A stretch of DNA of 7,424 nucleotides from Ferruginibacter sp. (lineage in GTDB: Bacteria > Bacteroidota > Bacteroidia > Chitinophagales > Chitinophagaceae). Below the pieces are notes generated by a model. That model saw nothing but the letters and a program-made list of their open reading frames with translations, made no database searches and was not told the origin of the DNA. Position 1 is the first letter of the stretch, and every line of letters begins with the position of its first letter. Location of the stretch: the NCBI GenBank assembly GCA_018882645.1, contig VERM01000067.1:1-7424 (forward strand), read 5' to 3'. Made by a program: the position numbers and the translations under genes. Positions 7,065 to 7,424 of the stretch are shown piece after piece.

Positions 7065-7424
7065 ATGAAAAAATTATTTATTGTCTTATTGAGTATAACA
7101 ATCGGTATGAATGGTATGGCTCAGTTGTTAACTCTGAGTAATAATTTTCCCACCGAATCTACCAGCAATCTAACGGTTACGCTTGATGCTACAAAAGGTA
7201 ACAAGGGATTAAACGGCGTGAATCCATCTACTACACCAATTTATGTCCATACGGGTGTTATAACCAATCTTAGTTCTACCCCTAGTAACTGGAGATATGT
7301 AAAACTCAATGCCAACTTTAACACTGCTGTGCCAGCACTTCAGGCTACTTCTCTTGGAGGAAACAGATGGTCTTTCACCATTACCGGTGATATTCGCACT
7401 TTTTATGGTGTACCTGCCGGAGAG
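7065..7424 (+). CDS. Exported protein, N-terminal part only; possible large secreted amylase-type protein
   Basis: The first 120 codons of a gene that runs off the right edge. The ATG is the only in-frame one after a stop at 7023-7025; there is no Shine-Dalgarno. A clear signal peptide (MKKLFIVLLSITIGMNGMAQ) has a likely cut at GMA|Q (19/20). The mature part is Thr/Ser/Asn-rich and looks like an all-beta module: LTVTLDATKGNKG (36-48), IYVHTGVITNLSSTPSNWRYVK (about 59-80), then RWSFTITGDIRTFYGVPAGE at the edge. From memory, this YVHTGVIT...WRYVK...FYGVPAGE pattern begins large secreted Bacteroidota proteins with a later alpha-amylase domain and often a type IX secretion signal. Neither of those parts is visible here, so the enzyme function is inferred from that resemblance and from the alpha-glucan genes next door. 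A SusE/SusF-like binding protein is an alternative, though no lipobox is present. Confidence 0.75.
   Translation, partial: MKKLFIVLLSITIGMNGMAQLLTLSNNFPTESTSNLTVTLDATKGNKGLNGVNPSTTPIYVHTGVITNLSSTPSNWRYVKLNANFNTAVPALQATSLGGNRWSFTITGDIRTFYGVPAGE

Overview
The window looks like chromosomal DNA of a Bacteroidota member, plausibly a Chitinophagaceae or Sphingobacteriia relative. The reasons are moderate-to-low GC, start codons without Shine-Dalgarno sequences, exported proteins whose signal peptides end in ...A|Q, and a SusA-type neopullulanase beside an SLC45-like sugar transporter. The lineage is inferred from style and gene content only; there is no rRNA or other phylogenetic marker here.

Layout. 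Positions 1-6688 are one minus-strand block of four genes, read from right to left. They are an SLC45/GPH-type MFS sugar transporter (6688-5132), an exported SusA-like neopullulanase/cyclomaltodextrinase (5102-3252), an exported GH13 alpha-amylase (3166-1820) and a type I pullulanase without a signal peptide (1725 to the left edge, truncated). Gaps are 29, 85 and 94 bp, so a single operon is likely. The 85-bp gap carries a perfect 17-bp palindrome immediately before the amylase start. The 94-bp gap holds a possible 25-codon ORF coupled to the amylase stop by an ATGA overlap. An AT-rich divergent intergenic region (6689-7064) contains several dyad-symmetric sequences. It separates the operon from a plus-strand gene (7065 to the right edge, truncated) for an exported protein whose visible part resembles the N-terminal module of large secreted Bacteroidota amylase-type proteins.

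How the genes fit together (inference from family knowledge). This is an alpha-glucan (starch, maltodextrin or glycogen) utilisation locus. The two exported GH13 enzymes would shorten maltodextrins in the periplasm. The MFS carrier would bring maltose and short oligosaccharides across the inner membrane. The pullulanase, apparently cytoplasmic, would remove alpha-1,6 branches inside the cell. The divergent exported protein may act at the cell surface. No SusC/SusD pair, regulator gene, RNA gene, CRISPR array or insertion sequence is present.

Most of the window is a well-understood system. The less expected parts are a roughly 90-residue charged insertion in a periplasmic loop of the transporter, two overlapping palindromes one helical turn apart in the divergent promoter region, the palindrome in front of the amylase gene, and the small coupled ORF.
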